The notes: a model not told the origin generated them from the sequence alone. Shown: positions 8,777 to 17,595, counted from the first letter of the stretch. The stretch is DNA of 64,000 bases from Lachnospiraceae bacterium UBA7093 (GCA_002492465.1 DKYT01000022.1:93248-157247), one strand, 5' to 3'. Numbers and translations: made by a program.

Positions 8777-9505
8777 GTGTTAAGAATCTTTTTTGTAATT
8801 ATTGTTTCTCTGCCTTTCATCGTTTATTATCTGAGCAAAGCTTTCTACATTGAAAGACATGATGAAAAATATACGGAAGCAGACCGCTACAAGGTAGCAA
8901 AACGCGCCGTTTCCATTTTACAGCGCAACGGTTTCATACATACCAATGTTTACGGCACGGATAACCTTCCTGAAGACGGCGGCTATGTGATGTATGCCAA
9001 TCATCAGGGTAAGTATGATGCCCTGGGCATCATTTCCGGACACCCTTCCCCCTGCACCGTTATGATCGATGACAAACGCTCCCACCAACTTGTAACTTCT
9101 CAGTTCATCACCCTGCTAAAAGGGATCAGACTGGATAAAACAGACATGAAGCTTCAAATGAAAACTATCCTGCAGGTAATCGCCCAAGTAAAGGAAGGGC
9201 GCAGGATTATTATCTTTCCCGAAGGGGGATATTACCGTAACCGGAACCAGGTGCACGATTTTCTTCCCGGCGCTTTTCAGTGCGCCACCAAATCCCACAG
9301 CCCCATAGTTCCGGTAGCTTTGATCGATTCCTATAAACCTTTTGAGCTTAACTCCTTAAAGCCGGTCACCACTCAGGTGCATTTTCTTCCGCCTATTGCC
9401 TATGAGGAATACAAGGGATTGACCACCCGGGAAATTGCAGAGCTGACCAAGAGCAAAATCGTGGCAGTGATCAACGAAGTGTGCAATCCCGCTCCTGAGA
9501 CCTGA
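8777..9505 (+). CDS. Lysophospholipid (1-acylglycerol-3-phosphate) acyltransferase family
   Basis: A 242-residue protein from the GTG at 8777, preceded by GAGGATATTTTT; a longer reading from ATG 8702 is unlikely because the promoter overlaps it. An N-terminal membrane helix (LRIFFVIIVSLPFIVYYLS) anchors the enzyme. The catalytic HX4D motif is in NHQGKYD and the substrate-binding motif in FPEGGYYR, the PlsC-family pattern. It would transfer an acyl group to a glycerophospholipid precursor at the membrane. It stands alone, with its own promoter and terminator, divergent from the sugar operon. Confidence 0.88.
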   Translation: MLRIFFVIIVSLPFIVYYLSKAFYIERHDEKYTEADRYKVAKRAVSILQRNGFIHTNVYGTDNLPEDGGYVMYANHQGKYDALGIISGHPSPCTVMIDDKRSHQLVTSQFITLLKGIRLDKTDMKLQMKTILQVIAQVKEGRRIIIFPEGGYYRNRNQVHDFLPGAFQCATKSHSPIVPVALIDSYKPFELNSLKPVTTQVHFLPPIAYEEYKGLTTREIAELTKSKIVAVINEVCNPAPET

Positions 9506-9508
9506 TGA

Positions 9509-9544
9509 ACGAACGCCGCCACGCTCCGCGAGCCGGCTTATCGT
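9509..9544 (+). repeat. Short dispersed GCCG...CGGC repeat, copy 2
   Basis: AACGAACGCCGCCACGCT followed by CCGCGAGCCGGCTTATCG, 31 of about 35 bases like copy 1 (900-938, opposite orientation). The inner part forms GCTC-CGC-GAGC perfectly. It lies directly between the acyltransferase stop and its terminator, as copy 1 lies between a stop codon and a terminator. Confidence 0.7.
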
Positions 9545-9551
9545 AACGAAC

Positions 9552-9590
9552 ACAGACCCGCCTTCTACACGAGGGCGAGTCTGTATTTTT
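9552..9590 (+). terminator. Terminator after the acyltransferase gene
   Basis: Stem ACAGACCCGCC (9552-9562) with GGCGAGTCTGT (9574-9584), one C/A mismatch, then ATTTTTT. The minus strand has no T tract, so it works for the plus strand only. It ends at the stop codon of the convergent alpha-galactosidase gene. Confidence 0.75.
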
Positions 9591-11776
9591 TACAGGGCGC
9601 GCTTTCTTCGGAGGGTAATCTGATAAGCAGGATACTCTCCCAGATCGGCAGGCATGGGAATTCCTGCCTCCATCAATGCCGAGCCATAATAGCATCTGCC
9701 CGTATCTGCATCCTCATATACCGCATCTGCGATCAGCCCTTTCACAGGCACATAATTTACCGGCATATTCCCGTGAACCTCCAACATCACCACATGCACC
9801 AATGCCTCTTCCCTGTCTTCCGACACAAACATCCAGGCGCCATAGGCATCGCAAAATGGGTCTGACAAGCGATAGTAGTCTCCTTTTTGAATCAATTCGG
9901 CATACTTTTTGTACTCGCAGATCTGCTTTCTGATTTCTTCCTTTTCTTCCCTGCTCAGGTTTCCTGGATCCAGCTCATAGCCAAAGGTTCCCGCCATTGC
10001 AACAATGCCCCTTGTATGCAGGCTTACGCTGCGCCCGGTTTGGTGGTTCGGAGTTGCAGACACATGGGATCCCACCGTAGAGACCGGGTAAAAAAAGGAT
10101 GTCCCATATTGAATGCGGATTCGGTCGACAGCGTCCGTATTATCGCTGCACCAGATCTGGGGGCTGTAATACATAATCCCTGCGTCAAACCTTCCGCCGC
10201 CGCCGCTGCAGCTTTCAATCAGCATGTCCGGATATCTTTCCATAAGCTTTTCCAGAAAGTCATATAGCCCCAGCACATAATCATAGGTAACCTTTCCCTG
10301 CTGGTTTTCCTTGGAATAAATATCCGTAAGGCTTCTGTTCAAATCCCACTTTATATATTCAATCTTTCCCTGATCCAGTACGCTGCACAATTGGTCGAAT
10401 ACATGTTCACGCACCTCTTTTCTGGAGAAATCCAACACCAGCTGGTTTCTTCCCCGCACAGGATTCCTTTTGGGAATCCGAATGGCGTAATCAGGATGCT
10501 CCCTGAAAAGCAGACTGTCTTCCGAAATAGATTCCGGCTCGATCCATATTCCAAATTTCACGCCCATATCATTGACTTTTTGGGTCATTTCTTTCAGCGT
10601 ACATCCCAGTTTTTTCTCATTGACCTGCCAGTCTCCCAGACCGCTGTTATCATCATCCCGCTTTCCGAACCATCCGTCGTCCATGACAATCATGTCAATT
10701 CCAAGCTCCGCCGCCTCTCTGGCAAGCTTTAAGATCGTCTCCCCTGTAAAATCAAAGTATGCCGCCTCCCAGCTGTTTAACAGAATCGGTCTGAGTTGCT
10801 TTTGATACTTCCCCCGGCATATATGCTCTCTGATGCATTTGTGATATTGCCTGGAGAGCTTTCCAAAGCCCTGATCTGAATAGGTGAGAATGGTTTCGGG
10901 AATGACCAGCTCCTGCTTCTTTTCCAATGGATAATGGAAAAGATCGCTCTGAAGTCCCATCATAACCCTTGTTTGACCAAACTGGTCATGCTCAGCTTCG
11001 CATAAAAAATTACCGCTGTATACAAAAACCATGCCGTAGCATTTTCCCATATCCTCCGTCGTATTCCTTTCGGCTACAATCACAGCCGGATTATATTGAT
11101 GGCTGGATGTTCCTCTCCGGCTTCCAATCGCATAATTTCCGTGCTGGATCCAAGTGCGCTGAAAATTGCGCTCCATAGCATGTCTTCCGTAAAAGCTGAT
11201 CATATCGTAGCTTCCGGACATAAAATCCAGACAAGCCGAAGCCGCCTTTTCCACAACGATCCGCCCTTCGCCGCAGTTGACGATCTTAGCGCTTCTTGTA
11301 ATGATATCCTCTTTTTCCAAAACACCATAGAAAAGTCTCAGCTGTACGCCGCTTACAGAATCCGCCATCAGAATTTCCAGGGTATCCGCCTCATCCTCCC
11401 CTGCATACACCGCCGGCAGCCCCTTCAAGGCATATTTTCCCCTTCTGATCTCATGGCTTACATAGCGCAGATCACAGCATTCGGAACCGTCCTCATTCTG
11501 AATCATCAACGCGCTGCCCCGATAATCTCCCATTCCCATACATGGATATTCCTGAGGAAGAACATCCAGCGAATAGGTTCTGTCATTCCCCACATCATAA
11601 GGATTCCCTGAAAACCCTCTGTCATAATAGGTCAACAGATAATCCATGTCCCCCTCTGTCTTCCCTCCATAATACAAATGCAAAAGAAACCCAAAATCAT
11701 CTACCTTCATCTGATAGGTGGTATGGGCTGTCTGCAAAGTAAACGTCCGGTTCTCCTTCTGATACCAAATCGCCAT
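9590..11776 (-). CDS. Alpha-galactosidase, glycoside hydrolase family 36
   Basis: A 728-residue protein of usual GH36 length. An N-terminal beta-sandwich leads into a TIM barrel with DDGWFGKRDDDNSGLGDW, the nucleophile in KWDLNRSLTD (about residue 480) and the acid/base in WCSDNTDAVDR (about 548). It releases terminal alpha-galactose from raffinose-family or other galactosides in the cytoplasm (no signal peptide). It follows an ABC sugar transporter in the same orientation, pointing to import of alpha-galactosides followed by internal hydrolysis. The gap of about 260 bases to the transporter holds strong hairpins, which may set its level separately. Confidence 0.95.
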   Translation of the reverse strand: MAIWYQKENRTFTLQTAHTTYQMKVDDFGFLLHLYYGGKTEGDMDYLLTYYDRGFSGNPYDVGNDRTYSLDVLPQEYPCMGMGDYRGSALMIQNEDGSECCDLRYVSHEIRRGKYALKGLPAVYAGEDEADTLEILMADSVSGVQLRLFYGVLEKEDIITRSAKIVNCGEGRIVVEKAASACLDFMSGSYDMISFYGRHAMERNFQRTWIQHGNYAIGSRRGTSSHQYNPAVIVAERNTTEDMGKCYGMVFVYSGNFLCEAEHDQFGQTRVMMGLQSDLFHYPLEKKQELVIPETILTYSDQGFGKLSRQYHKCIREHICRGKYQKQLRPILLNSWEAAYFDFTGETILKLAREAAELGIDMIVMDDGWFGKRDDDNSGLGDWQVNEKKLGCTLKEMTQKVNDMGVKFGIWIEPESISEDSLLFREHPDYAIRIPKRNPVRGRNQLVLDFSRKEVREHVFDQLCSVLDQGKIEYIKWDLNRSLTDIYSKENQQGKVTYDYVLGLYDFLEKLMERYPDMLIESCSGGGGRFDAGIMYYSPQIWCSDNTDAVDRIRIQYGTSFFYPVSTVGSHVSATPNHQTGRSVSLHTRGIVAMAGTFGYELDPGNLSREEKEEIRKQICEYKKYAELIQKGDYYRLSDPFCDAYGAWMFVSEDREEALVHVVMLEVHGNMPVNYVPVKGLIADAVYEDADTGRCYYGSALMEAGIPMPADLGEYPAYQITLRRKRAL

Positions 11777-11890
11777 AAATTGTCACCATCCTTATTACTT
11801 AATTACTTCTTACTTTTTATCCCTTCCATCCCTTTCCGACTCCATCTATCCTCTCACCCATATCTCTTTCGTACCCTTCGTAACCCCGGA

Positions 11891-12023
11891 GAATCGCGTC
11901 CCGCGATTCTTGTCGAAACAACTTAGTTACTCTTAGGCGGCGTCCTTCGCCGCCCTAGAGTAACTTTGTTTCGTTACGATGTAGTAATTCTTGGACGGCG
12001 TCTTCCGCCGTCCTAGAATCACT
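11891..12023. repeat. Three strong hairpins between transporter and alpha-galactosidase genes
   Basis: Hairpin A: GAATCGCG-TCC-CGCGATTC (11891-11909). Hairpin B: a long stem from about 11914 to 11972 with outer CGAAACAA/TTGTTTCG, AGTTACTCT/AGAGTAACT and core GGCGGCG/CGCCGCC (core 11936-11955). Hairpin C: related stem 11983-12023 with core GGACGGCG/CGCCGTCC and arms AGTAATTCT/AGAATCACT. B and C look like diverged copies of one unit. In the polycistronic message they lie after the second permease stop, where they could block 3' decay or end part of the transcripts. Confidence 0.75.
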
Positions 12024-12033
12024 TCGTTTTGTG

Positions 12034-12867
12034 TTATTTGACTGCCCCATTCACAACCCCATTCAAGATCTGTTTCTGACAAATCACATAAAAGATCAGA
12101 ATCGGAATCAACGACAGCAGATAGGAAGCAAACGCCAGGTTATAATTTGTTCCAAACTGCGTCTGGAAATTCAGCTGTGCCAGGGGCAGCGTATTCTGAT
12201 CGGAGCCTGCGAGAATGACCAAGGGAGTCATAACGTCATTCCATACGGCAAGCGCCGTAAGAACCGCCACCGTTGCATGCATAGGCTTCATAATCGGGAA
12301 AATAATCTTCCAATAGGTAGTCCAGGTGGAAGCGCCGTCTACCTTTGCCGCCTCCTCCAGCGCCATGGGAATATTCACAAGATAACCCGAATACAAGAGA
12401 ATATTCATAGGCATATAAAATACCACATACAGGATAATAACGCCAAACCAGTTGGCAAGCCCCAACTCCGCGGTCTGCTTTGCCAGCGGCATCATCAGAA
12501 TTGCAAAGGGTACAAACATACCGCTTACAATGAAAAGATATACAAAGCTGTAAAACTTGCTGCCCGCCTTATTCCTTCCCAGAGCATAGCCCATCAAAGA
12601 ATGAAGCGCTAAGGATAAACCTACCGTAACCAGGGTGATTACCAGGCTGTTTCTAAGGGAATTCCAAAAGTCCGTTACCCGCATTGCCTCCCTGAAATTG
12701 TCAAAGCTCCAGGTCTTCGGCAGAGACAAAATGCCGCTGATGCTGTTGGTCATCTCCGAAGGCTGTTTAAATGCAATAATAACCGTCATATACAGCGGAA
12801 AAATAATGGTAGAAAGACCAAGGATCAAAAGGATCATTGCCGGCCAGTTTACTCTTTTCTTTATCAT
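12034..12867 (-). CDS. Carbohydrate ABC transporter permease (MalG/AraQ type)
   Basis: A 277-residue membrane protein with six predicted helices. The EAA coupling loop is visible as EEAAKVDGASTWTTYWKIIFP (about residues 165-185). It starts inside the final codons of the preceding permease gene (4-base overlap) after GGAGGAACAGTT. With its partner it forms the channel of a CUT1-type importer. The associated alpha-galactosidase suggests galactoside import. Confidence 0.95.
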   Translation of the reverse strand: MIKKRVNWPAMILLILGLSTIIFPLYMTVIIAFKQPSEMTNSISGILSLPKTWSFDNFREAMRVTDFWNSLRNSLVITLVTVGLSLALHSLMGYALGRNKAGSKFYSFVYLFIVSGMFVPFAILMMPLAKQTAELGLANWFGVIILYVVFYMPMNILLYSGYLVNIPMALEEAAKVDGASTWTTYWKIIFPIMKPMHATVAVLTALAVWNDVMTPLVILAGSDQNTLPLAQLNFQTQFGTNYNLAFASYLLSLIPILIFYVICQKQILNGVVNGAVK

Positions 12868-13730
12868 AACTGTTCCTCCTTTTTACCTGAAAACTTCATC
12901 TGTGCCACTGAAACACATACGATCACAATAAAGAATACCACTGCATTGGCGCTCTGGAAGCCAAACTGACCGCCTGACATACCATTGTTGTAGATCAGGT
13001 AGGAAATGGATTCCGTGCTCTGCGCCGGTCCGCCTTTTGTCAACGCCATGATCTGATCGAACACCATCAGGAAATTTTTCACGCAAAGCACCATGTTGAT
13101 GGAGAAAAAGGGAATAATCAGCGGGAAGGTAAGGTGCCTGAACTGCTTCCAGCCTGTTGCGCCATCCAATCCTCCTGCCTCATAGACATCCTCCGGCACA
13201 GTCTGAAGTCCCGAAATATAAATAATGGTGTTCATTGCAATTGCCTGCCATGCGCACACGATCACAATTCCAATCCATGCGGAATCCGGATTGGAGAGGA
13301 TACTTGTACTTAAGGACTTAATTCCAATCATGGATGCCACTGCAGGCAGAATATAGGTAAAAAAGTAGTTAAAGATATAACCTACAACCAGCGCCCCTAA
13401 AATGTTGGGCAGGAAATATGCGCCCCGGAAAAAGCTTTTTGCACGGATCTTGCTGTTTAACGCCAGGGCAAGGAGGAGCGACACAACGTTTACCACAATC
13501 GTTGATACAATTGCAAGCTTAAAAGTAAACAGATAGGATTTTCCCACTCGTGCGTCTGAAAATAAATCCATATAGTTTCTGAAACCGACCCAATCATAAT
13601 TTCCAAAGCCTTTAAAATTGGTAAAACTGTATATCACGCCCCTGATTAACGGGATCGTATTAAAGCAGATAAACAGCGCCAGTATTGGAATCGTGATCAG
13701 TAAAAACGTTCTTTTTCTCTCATTTTTCAT
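12864..13730 (-). CDS. Carbohydrate ABC transporter permease (MalF/AraP type)
   Basis: A 288-residue membrane protein with six helices and EAA loop VYEAGGLDGATGWKQFRHLTFP (about residues 195-215). It is the second gene of the operon, 15 bases after the binding-protein stop, and overlaps the next permease. No ATPase gene is present in this operon; such importers often share one MsiK/MalK-type ATPase encoded elsewhere. Confidence 0.95.
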   Translation of the reverse strand: MKNERKRTFLLITIPILALFICFNTIPLIRGVIYSFTNFKGFGNYDWVGFRNYMDLFSDARVGKSYLFTFKLAIVSTIVVNVVSLLLALALNSKIRAKSFFRGAYFLPNILGALVVGYIFNYFFTYILPAVASMIGIKSLSTSILSNPDSAWIGIVIVCAWQAIAMNTIIYISGLQTVPEDVYEAGGLDGATGWKQFRHLTFPLIIPFFSINMVLCVKNFLMVFDQIMALTKGGPAQSTESISYLIYNNGMSGGQFGFQSANAVVFFIVIVCVSVAQMKFSGKKEEQL

Positions 13731-13745
13731 GACATCTCTTCTCCT

Positions 13746-15035
13746 TTACTCTTTCACATTTCCATGCTCTTTTTCATACTCCTGTACCATGCGGATGATG
13801 TCTCTGTTATACCGCTGCCAGTCTGTATCAAATTTACTTAAGAAAGCGTTTACATCCTTCTGAAGCAGGAAGGTCTGAAGCTGCGCGTCCACCGCCATCT
13901 CGGAAGGATAATAGTGATCCTGATAATCTGTCATATTCCCGGCTTCAATAAAGGAGAGCATTCCGTCCAACATAGAAGAAAGTTTGAAATCTCCCACCTT
14001 ACAGGGAACTGCATTCTGCGCGTCAATATATTTCTGCAGATTTTCGTCTGCAAGCAGGAAATCCAAAACCTCATAGGCAGCTTCCTTGTTTTTGCAGTCT
14101 GCAGTGACGCAGAACCCTAAGTCGATACCGGAATTCAGAGTCCTTCCGTCCTTGTCGTCACACGCCGGCATAACGAAAGAATCGATGTTCAGATCCGGGT
14201 TAACGGATAAAATCTGGGGCGTAGCGTAGCTTCCGATGGGATACATTGCCGCTTCCCCTCTTGCAAATGCCGTACACGCGTCATTGTAACCGTAAGCAAA
14301 GGGATCCTCCGGTCCGTAAGGCAGCAGCTGGAGATACTTCTCCGACAGCTCCTTATATTCCTTCGTAAAATTGGTTTCTCCCCTGTTTACCTGCTTTGTG
14401 GTATCTGAGGGTGAAAGCTCTACCGCCATAGCGTTCCAGGGTGCAAGGCAGGTCCATGTATCCTTAAATCCAAAGTAAAAAGGTAAAATGCCTTCTCCTT
14501 TGATCTCCTCGCACAACGTCACCATCTCCTGCCATGTTTCAGGTATCTGCCAGCCATGCTCCGCAAACAGATCTCTGTTGTAGAGAACCCCGGCAGCATT
14601 TGCCACATAGGGGACTATGTAGGATCCTTCTGTAGGCACCAGTTCCAATGATTCCGCAATGTCCAGATATCCCGGATTGATGGTCTGCAGCCCCTCATAG
14701 GCAGAAACATCTGCAAGAATCCCCGCATCCACAAAATAGGAGTAGTTGATATCGCCGCCAATTCCTATAATGTCCGGGTAATCCTCCCGGATAAATCTTG
14801 TTCTCAGAATCGTCATTGCATCGTTAGGGGAACTGATTTTTAACCGAATGTCATCATGAGTGGCGTTGAATTCTTCTTCCACCGTCTCAAAATAAATGGC
14901 TGCTTCCGGCTTGTACTGCACAATTTCAATTTCCACCTTTTGATCAGCAGCAGAGTTGCCGCAGCCCTGCATGGCAAGTGCCGCCGTCATGCAGCATAAC
15001 GCTAAACCCAGATACTTCATTCTCTTCCCATTCAT
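13746..15035 (-). CDS. Extracellular sugar-binding lipoprotein (family 1 solute-binding)
   Basis: A 429-residue protein with signal MNGKRMKYLGLALCCMTAALAMQGC and lipid-attachment Cys25. The mature part is a large two-lobed binding protein: NATHDDIRLKISSPNDAMTILRTRF near the N-terminus, GVLYNRDLFAEHGWQIPETWQEM (residues about 145-167) and AAMYPIGSYATP, all hallmark CUT1 binding-protein segments. It captures an oligosaccharide outside the cell and passes it to the two permeases encoded next. First gene of the operon, divergent from the AraC regulator. Confidence 0.95.
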   Translation of the reverse strand: MNGKRMKYLGLALCCMTAALAMQGCGNSAADQKVEIEIVQYKPEAAIYFETVEEEFNATHDDIRLKISSPNDAMTILRTRFIREDYPDIIGIGGDINYSYFVDAGILADVSAYEGLQTINPGYLDIAESLELVPTEGSYIVPYVANAAGVLYNRDLFAEHGWQIPETWQEMVTLCEEIKGEGILPFYFGFKDTWTCLAPWNAMAVELSPSDTTKQVNRGETNFTKEYKELSEKYLQLLPYGPEDPFAYGYNDACTAFARGEAAMYPIGSYATPQILSVNPDLNIDSFVMPACDDKDGRTLNSGIDLGFCVTADCKNKEAAYEVLDFLLADENLQKYIDAQNAVPCKVGDFKLSSMLDGMLSFIEAGNMTDYQDHYYPSEMAVDAQLQTFLLQKDVNAFLSKFDTDWQRYNRDIIRMVQEYEKEHGNVKE

Positions 15036-15066
15036 AGCATTATTTCCTCCTCTTTTTGATAGTCAC

Positions 15067-15130
15067 ATTATAACATACCATTATGCCATCAATAAATACC
15101 ACCATTTTAGACATTTTATGCCATTATGCT
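15067..15130 (-). promoter_or_regulatory. Promoter region with direct repeats, candidate AraC-regulator sites
   Basis: A minus-strand -10 TATAAT lies at 15067-15072 with no good -35 box at the right distance. CCATTATGCC (15078-15087) and CCATTATGCT (15121-15130) are direct repeats exactly 43 bases apart, about four helical turns, with an extra TTTTATGCC half-site at 15114-15122. This fits an activator-dependent promoter bound by the divergently encoded AraC protein. Confidence 0.6.
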
Positions 15131-15147
15131 ATTTTTATGATATATAT

Positions 15148-15177
15148 TTGAAGTCATCTAGCATTTTGGTATATAAT
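15148..15177 (+). promoter_or_regulatory. Promoter of the araC-type gene
   Basis: -35 TTGAAG (15148-15153), an 18-base spacer and -10 TATAAT (15172-15177), 30 bases ahead of the ATG at 15207, which has a GAGGTG ribosome site. Confidence 0.7.
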
Positions 15178-15206
15178 AATAGCAATATAGCTTTTTGAGG
15201 TGATTT

Positions 15207-16070
15207 ATGAGTGAAGTGATCTTTTCCGTTTTTCCAAGTGAGAATTTTGTAGATCTGGGCTTATACCAGTTTGGCTGGGAGCAGTGCGATCCTTCCCACT
15301 CCTTTGGTCCCGCCGCAAGAAATCATTACCTGTTTCATCTATGTTTATCCGGAACAGGCACTTTAATTGCAGACAATGAAAAGGGCGAATCGATCACCTA
15401 CCAGATTAAAAGCGGGCAGGGATTTTTTCTTTTTCCTCATCAGATCTGTACCTATATTGCAGACCATGACATTCCCTGGGAATATGCCTGGGTAGAATTT
15501 GACGGGCTCAGAGCAAAAGAAACCATCGAACTTGCCGGCTTCCGTTTAAGCCAGCCTGTATATAAAGCGCGTTATAAAGATATTGCCGAAACCATGAAAG
15601 AAGAGCTTCTTTACATCGTCAATCATAAAGAGGAATCTTCCTTTCATCTGATCGGACATCTTTATCTGTTTATAGACAGTCTGATCCGTTCCTGTGCATC
15701 GGACCAGACGGGAAAAGGCAGCAGCCTCCGCAATTTTTATTTGAAGGAAGCATTTACCTTCATCGAACAGAACTTTCAGAATAATATTTCCGTGGAAGAC
15801 ATTGCCGCCTGCTGTGGATTGAACCGCAGTTATTTTGGAAAAATTTTTCATGAGAGCACCGGAAAATCACCCCAGGAATTTCTTATTTCCTACCGCATGA
15901 CCAAGGCGGCGGAGCTTTTAAAGCTCACCGAGCTGTCTGTCGCCGACATTGGAAACGCCGTAGGGTATCCCAATCAGCTGCATTTTTCCAGAGCTTTTAA
16001 AAGTGTGTACGGGATCTCGCCCAGACAATGGCGAAACGAAAACCGCATCGTAAAGAAAGGTATTGAATAA
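15207..16070 (+). CDS. AraC-family transcriptional regulator
   Basis: A 287-residue regulator. The N-terminal part is a cupin-like sugar-sensing domain (AARNHYLFHLCLSGTGTLIADN and GQGFFLFPHQICTYIAD). The C-terminal part has two helix-turn-helix units (ISVEDIAACCGLNRSYFGKIF and SVADIGNAVGYPNQLHFSRAFK, followed by YGISPRQWR). It is divergent from the alpha-galactoside transporter operon and probably activates it through the direct repeats in the shared region. Its stop is 2 bases ahead of the next gene. Confidence 0.94.
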   Translation: MSEVIFSVFPSENFVDLGLYQFGWEQCDPSHSFGPAARNHYLFHLCLSGTGTLIADNEKGESITYQIKSGQGFFLFPHQICTYIADHDIPWEYAWVEFDGLRAKETIELAGFRLSQPVYKARYKDIAETMKEELLYIVNHKEESSFHLIGHLYLFIDSLIRSCASDQTGKGSSLRNFYLKEAFTFIEQNFQNNISVEDIAACCGLNRSYFGKIFHESTGKSPQEFLISYRMTKAAELLKLTELSVADIGNAVGYPNQLHFSRAFKSVYGISPRQWRNENRIVKKGIE

Positions 16071-16072
16071 AA

Positions 16073-16744
16073 ATGAAAACAGGAAAACGAGCAAGAGCCG
16101 CTTCCATCATCGGGGGAGCCGACGGTCCCACCGCCATATTTATGGTCGGTCATAAAGAAAAAAATCTCTTCCGGCGCATCCGGCTTTTTTTTCTAAACTA
16201 CAAGTACAAAAGGAAAAGAGTCCGCGCTGCAAAAAGCGTTATCGCCGCTCCCCATACCATAGAAGAAGTAATCCAATATATCACTTCCCGTTATGGGGCT
16301 GTGGAAGCGGATAAATGTTATCCCTATTATCAGGAAAGGAAGCGGAGTATGCGCTACTCCCTGATCCAGCGCTATAAGCCGGAACTTTTAGGTCCCCAAA
16401 AATCCATTGTGCCTCCCAGAGATTTTAACGATGAAGAGTCCCTGAAGCTATGGCAGGCGCAGATCGAAGAATGGCACCAGGAATGCCAAAGACGGGTAAA
16501 TGCCATTTCTCAGGAGGTATTCCCCACTGATTATCGTCTGTTCCTGATCCACGTGGATGAGAAGGGCACCTTGGAAATTGAGATGGATACCCTTTGTCCG
16601 GCGATTTCCATCTCCTATTCCGGGGACAAAAAGCTTATGGAGACAATCTCCAAAGATATTTACCTGTATTTCGGCGTCTCCCAGACAGATATCGACAATA
16701 AAAGCCCCAGATATCAGGCGCTGCTTATCACACTAAGCGCCTGA
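16073..16744 (+). CDS. Small protein with a sodium-pump decarboxylase beta-subunit motif (GGADGPTAI)
   Basis: A 223-residue soluble-looking protein of unknown function. Residues 11-25 read SIIGGADGPTAIFMV, matching the conserved re-entrant segment of the beta subunits of Na+-translocating decarboxylases (OadB, GcdB, MmdB). The remainder has no long hydrophobic helices; it is basic up to about residue 55, then charged and aromatic, so it cannot be the pump itself. It starts 2 bases past the araC stop, so both share one transcript. What is seen: the motif and the context. What is inferred: possible interaction with, or mimicry of, a membrane transporter. No function is assigned. Confidence 0.7.
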   Translation: MKTGKRARAASIIGGADGPTAIFMVGHKEKNLFRRIRLFFLNYKYKRKRVRAAKSVIAAPHTIEEVIQYITSRYGAVEADKCYPYYQERKRSMRYSLIQRYKPELLGPQKSIVPPRDFNDEESLKLWQAQIEEWHQECQRRVNAISQEVFPTDYRLFLIHVDEKGTLEIEMDTLCPAISISYSGDKKLMETISKDIYLYFGVSQTDIDNKSPRYQALLITLSA

Positions 16745-16758
16745 TCCGGAGCCTTATA

Positions 16759-17595
16759 TCAATTTTGCTTTTTTGCCACGATTACCAGCCGCCCGTCCTC
16801 CACATGATAGGTACAGGTGGACAGGGTAAGAAAGGTATCTCCATACTCAGCCTCTACCTCCGTGTTATAGAAGGAAAGCTTTTTTACATTCTCGTAGAAC
16901 GTATCAAACTCCTCCGGGGTTTTTGCTTCATAAAACTGGTAATATTTAAACACATCCTGATCATTTTCATATACTTGGGAAAGGAACACTGCCATAATTT
17001 CATAGGTACGCTCCTCATAAAGGGTGTCAAAAGAAATCTCCCTGTGTTCCTTGAAAAATTCCTCTTCCCGATACAAGTCCAGATCGCCGAACATGGAACC
17101 GTCTTTCATGTTATGTCCGTATATAATGAAATTGGTTCCCGGCGTATCCACATCCGCCTCCTCCTTCACGAAAAGGCAGCCGTACTTGTCTTCCTCCCCA
17201 TAAAAGTCGTGATGAAGGTAATATTCGCCATCCTCACACCGCATCACAGGATAATCGATCTGCATCCCCTCAATGGAAAGCCATCCTACCATATCCTGAT
17301 TTTTTTCATACAAATCCTGATATTTTTTCAGTATAACAGGTTCCGGCGGCTTTTCTTCCTCCGCGGGGTCTTCTTCTGTCAATTTTTCTTTCTCCGCCGG
17401 CTGTTTTTCTTCCCCTGTCAGGTTCTCTCCCTCAGTGGCTTTGCGCGCTGCCTCCTCCGCCAGTTCCTGCAATTCTCTCTGCTGGGACTGATGCCTTAAG
17501 GATAAATAGTATGCCTGACCAATCCGGGTCAGGCATACTGCAATTACTGCCAAAAGAATAATTTTTATAAAGCGGTTTTCTTTTCTATTTTTCAT
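16759..17595 (-). CDS. Class B sortase, partner of the upstream beta-helix adhesin
   Basis: A 278-residue membrane-anchored transpeptidase. It has an N-terminal signal-anchor (residues 8-26), a Glu/Ala-rich linker (45-85) and a catalytic domain with IIYGHNMKDGSMFGDL (catalytic His), TLSTC (Cys261) and a following Arg (DGRLVIVAKK). The GHN-mk-gsMFgdL and TLSTC pattern is class B. Its start overlaps the end of the 1,073-residue surface protein gene, a dedicated substrate-sortase pair. It probably attaches that protein (PKTGD motif) to the cell wall or to another surface protein. Confidence 0.92.
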   Translation of the reverse strand: MKNRKENRFIKIILLAVIAVCLTRIGQAYYLSLRHQSQQRELQELAEEAARKATEGENLTGEEKQPAEKEKLTEEDPAEEEKPPEPVILKKYQDLYEKNQDMVGWLSIEGMQIDYPVMRCEDGEYYLHHDFYGEEDKYGCLFVKEEADVDTPGTNFIIYGHNMKDGSMFGDLDLYREEEFFKEHREISFDTLYEERTYEIMAVFLSQVYENDQDVFKYYQFYEAKTPEEFDTFYENVKKLSFYNTEVEAEYGDTFLTLSTCTYHVEDGRLVIVAKKQN

